Shown piece by piece: positions 62,257 to 64,000 of a DNA stretch of 64,000 nucleotides. A program made the translations under genes and the position numbers. This DNA comes from Candidatus Hydrogenedentota bacterium (GTDB taxonomy: Bacteria; Hydrogenedentota; Hydrogenedentia; Hydrogenedentales; SLHB01), in assembly GCA_029552745.1 (NCBI GenBank), contig JAKPDK010000042.1, forward strand, positions 62,001 to 126,000. Direction: 5' to 3'. The notes under the pieces were generated by a model. It was not told the origin of the DNA, searched no databases, and saw only the letters and a program-made list of their open reading frames with translations. Each line of letters opens with the position of its first letter. Position 1 is the stretch's first letter.

Positions 62257-64000
62257 ATGAACCAGTTTAGAAAGCGTATCTTGCCGATGTCATTCTGTTT
62301 AGCCTTTGTTGCTTCCTTTCTTTTCTACGATGAGCCGCTACATCTCAAAATCTACGCGGCGGAACCTGACAATTCGTCGCAGACCCTGCTACGTCTGGAT
62401 GAAGAAGTTACCCCGGGAGAACCGCCAGCGGGGGTATCCTTCTTCAGAGTCATTGGGCATAGCCCATTCACCCCCTATGAGGTGACGAAAGAAATCGTAC
62501 TGTTTTTCAATAAACCGGTGGACTGGACATCTGTGGCGATACCTGTTCGAGTGGAACCATCAGCACGTTACGAAGTCCATCGAGAAGATTATTCTCTTCG
62601 AATCGTGCTCCCTTCAGACTTCCCAGAAGAAGAACCTTTGCGCGTGACTCTCTCTCCTGCCTTGCGCTCCGGCACGGGCGCTTGGCTACACCCGGAAAGT
62701 CGCGCGTTCGGCTTTAGCACCCGCGAATTCAAACCTTTGGACCTGTTTGTCGTCGAAGAAACTCCTGACCGCACGGTTCTCGGCGTAAACTTTTCTTACC
62801 CCGTCTCGGTGGAATCGCTCCGTAAAAATGTCATCGTGCAAGATAGCGCCCAATCATCTTTGCCTTGCACTGTAGAACCCGGCACGGAACCGGCCATGTG
62901 CCACCTGATCCTGGAACCGCTCAAAGGAAGATCTGTGACCGCCTTCTTCAAAGCAGGTATCTCCGATGCGCGCGGCATCGTCACCCTGAGTCAAGAACAT
63001 GCCCTAACGTACGATCAAAGCAAAGCGCTGGAAGTTGTCTCTGTTGACTTAGCTGGAAGCGACGAGGAAGGCTGGATTGTCAACGTCCAGTTTTCCGAGC
63101 CGGTCGCCCCAAATGAACTGAACAAATACCTGAAACTGTTGGATGGCAAAAATGGCAACGTTGTAAGTTACGAGGTGCAGTCCGAAGAACCCGAAGCTGT
63201 GCTGACGCTTGCGCCTCAAACTGATACGGGACTACCTACTCTTCTGAAAGTCGTGGTGGAGTCAGGACTCTCAAGCATCAACCATGCAGTTTTGAAACAG
63301 CCTTTCGAAAAAAAGTTTCGGACACAAGCCAAACCCTTCCAGATTAACAACTATTGGTGGCGCAATTGGAGAGGACGAAGAGAAGGTGCCGCGTTATACG
63401 TCCAATTCAGTCAGCCCGTAAAGCCGTCCATTTTAAAAGACTACCTGAGTTTCAACCCTCCGTTGAAAAATATGACCATCGCACCCAGTTACGGCAATGC
63501 CGTGGAGGTCTATGGCGATTGGGTTTCCAAACAGCCGTACGAAATGGTGGTCAAGCCCGGCCTGCCCCTGGCTGATGAAAAAACGCTCACTTCTGCTCTT
63601 CAAATCCATCTAGAAACCATAGATGTCCAACCCTACATAGGTTTCGGGTATGAAGGCCGTTTCTATTTTCCCCGACAAGCGGCTGTCCCGCTGAAAATTG
63701 AATCGCGTAACATCAGCCGCGCCCGCGGCACCCTATATCGCATGTTCCCGAGCAACATCGCAGTGGCATTGGAAGACATGAACAACGGCGATGCTAACTG
63801 GGAATTCAACGATGCTTGGGCAGAGCAACTTGCCGAAATCGAGCTACCTCTTACCCCAGGTAGGGACACATTGGTGGAAACACCGGTAAATGTGGAAGAG
63901 CTGTTCCTCAAGAATACGCGTGGGGTATTCTGCCTGGAAGTGCGCAACGCAGAAGGTTCGCAAGATTACTCAGAAACTGAAGCCCGTAAGATCATCGTCT
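62257..64000 (+). CDS. Bacterial alpha-2-macroglobulin family protein, N-terminal part (runs off the window)
   Basis: An uninterrupted 581-codon frame from ATG 62257, with AGGAAAGGG 7 nt upstream, to the window end. The N-terminus has a hydrophobic export segment (MSFCLAFVASFLFYDEP). Successive beta-sandwich (macroglobulin) domains follow: FRVIGHSPFTPYEVTKEIVLFFNKPV, FSYPVSVESLRKNV, VQFSEPVAPNELNKYLKL, and QFSQPVKPSILKDYLSF with YEMVVKPGLPL. FYFPRQAAVPLKIESRNISRARGTLYRM matches bacterial alpha-2-macroglobulins (YfhM-like). Such proteins trap proteases in the periplasm. The bait region and any thioester (CxEQ) lie beyond the window. Confidence 0.85.
   Translation, partial: MNQFRKRILPMSFCLAFVASFLFYDEPLHLKIYAAEPDNSSQTLLRLDEEVTPGEPPAGVSFFRVIGHSPFTPYEVTKEIVLFFNKPVDWTSVAIPVRVEPSARYEVHREDYSLRIVLPSDFPEEEPLRVTLSPALRSGTGAWLHPESRAFGFSTREFKPLDLFVVEETPDRTVLGVNFSYPVSVESLRKNVIVQDSAQSSLPCTVEPGTEPAMCHLILEPLKGRSVTAFFKAGISDARGIVTLSQEHALTYDQSKALEVVSVDLAGSDEEGWIVNVQFSEPVAPNELNKYLKLLDGKNGNVVSYEVQSEEPEAVLTLAPQTDTGLPTLLKVVVESGLSSINHAVLKQPFEKKFRTQAKPFQINNYWWRNWRGRREGAALYVQFSQPVKPSILKDYLSFNPPLKNMTIAPSYGNAVEVYGDWVSKQPYEMVVKPGLPLADEKTLTSALQIHLETIDVQPYIGFGYEGRFYFPRQAAVPLKIESRNISRARGTLYRMFPSNIAVALEDMNNGDANWEFNDAWAEQLAEIELPLTPGRDTLVETPVNVEELFLKNTRGVFCLEVRNAEGSQDYSETEARKIIV

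Overview
The window reads as a chromosome piece from a Gram-negative, flagellated, probably heterotrophic bacterium of a poorly characterised phylum. Outer-membrane features are plain: a TolC channel, a heptosyltransferase, a beta-barrel porin, a lipobox lipoprotein, an O-antigen ligase and flippase, and the start of a bacterial alpha-2-macroglobulin. The mix of DUF1080, GH29, GH130 and fused glycosyltransferase genes resembles Hydrogenedentota/Sumerlaeota-type genomes. That placement is a guess; there is no rRNA or ribosomal protein to anchor it.

Layout. 0.3-1.4 kb: acyltransferase. 5.8-1.5 kb (minus): fabH, a sugar-nucleotide epimerase and a large glycosidase-like protein in one operon. 6.5-12.6 kb: secreted alpha/beta hydrolase, a two-domain DUF1080 protein, TolC and alpha-L-fucosidase. 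19.2-12.7 kb (minus): flagellar export and placement operon fliQ-fliR-flhB-flhA-flhF-flhG, without fliP. 19.8-23.6 kb: FmdB zinc ribbon, heptosyltransferase, two small redox or metal-type proteins and a porin. 23.6-25.9 kb: a YfhO-type membrane gene broken by an in-frame stop and a frameshift. 26.1-31.1 kb: response regulator, MqnA-like protein and two tandem large CgeB-like glycosyltransferases. 33.1-31.2 kb: membrane/TPR protein. 35.8-33.1 kb: folK-panB-panC-panD. 37.2-35.9 kb: MshEN-HDOD protein. 38.6-42.4 kb: GT4-toroid fusion plus GH130. 42.8-43.3 kb: hicBA toxin-antitoxin. 43.6-47.6 kb: periplasmic protein, TPR protein, GT2. 47.7-61.5 kb: surface-polysaccharide genes (flippase, ligase, GT4, methyltransferase, wecB, wecC, membrane sulfatase-like) with a lipoprotein and an unusual PTS EIIA-opine dehydrogenase fusion. 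The window ends inside an alpha-2-macroglobulin gene.

The long gene-free gaps are not random. Most carry members of one interspersed inverted-repeat family. Its outer motif is TGYATAAGY-N5/6-ACGTTTGGCAC and its inner arms begin TGTCATTGCGAGGAG. Two copies (52.3-52.9 and 61.6-62.0 kb) look complete with inverted ends. Arms carry a small hairpin whose stem changes in a compensatory way between copies.

The gap at 37.7-38.6 kb is the most unusual. It has two NrdR-box-like sites, one inside a good sigma-70 promoter, then a foldable leader RNA, a GC-rich hairpin that recurs 5.4 kb away, and a scrap of coding-like sequence. No ribonucleotide reductase gene follows. A nearly identical promoter with the same operator-like spacer precedes fliQ.
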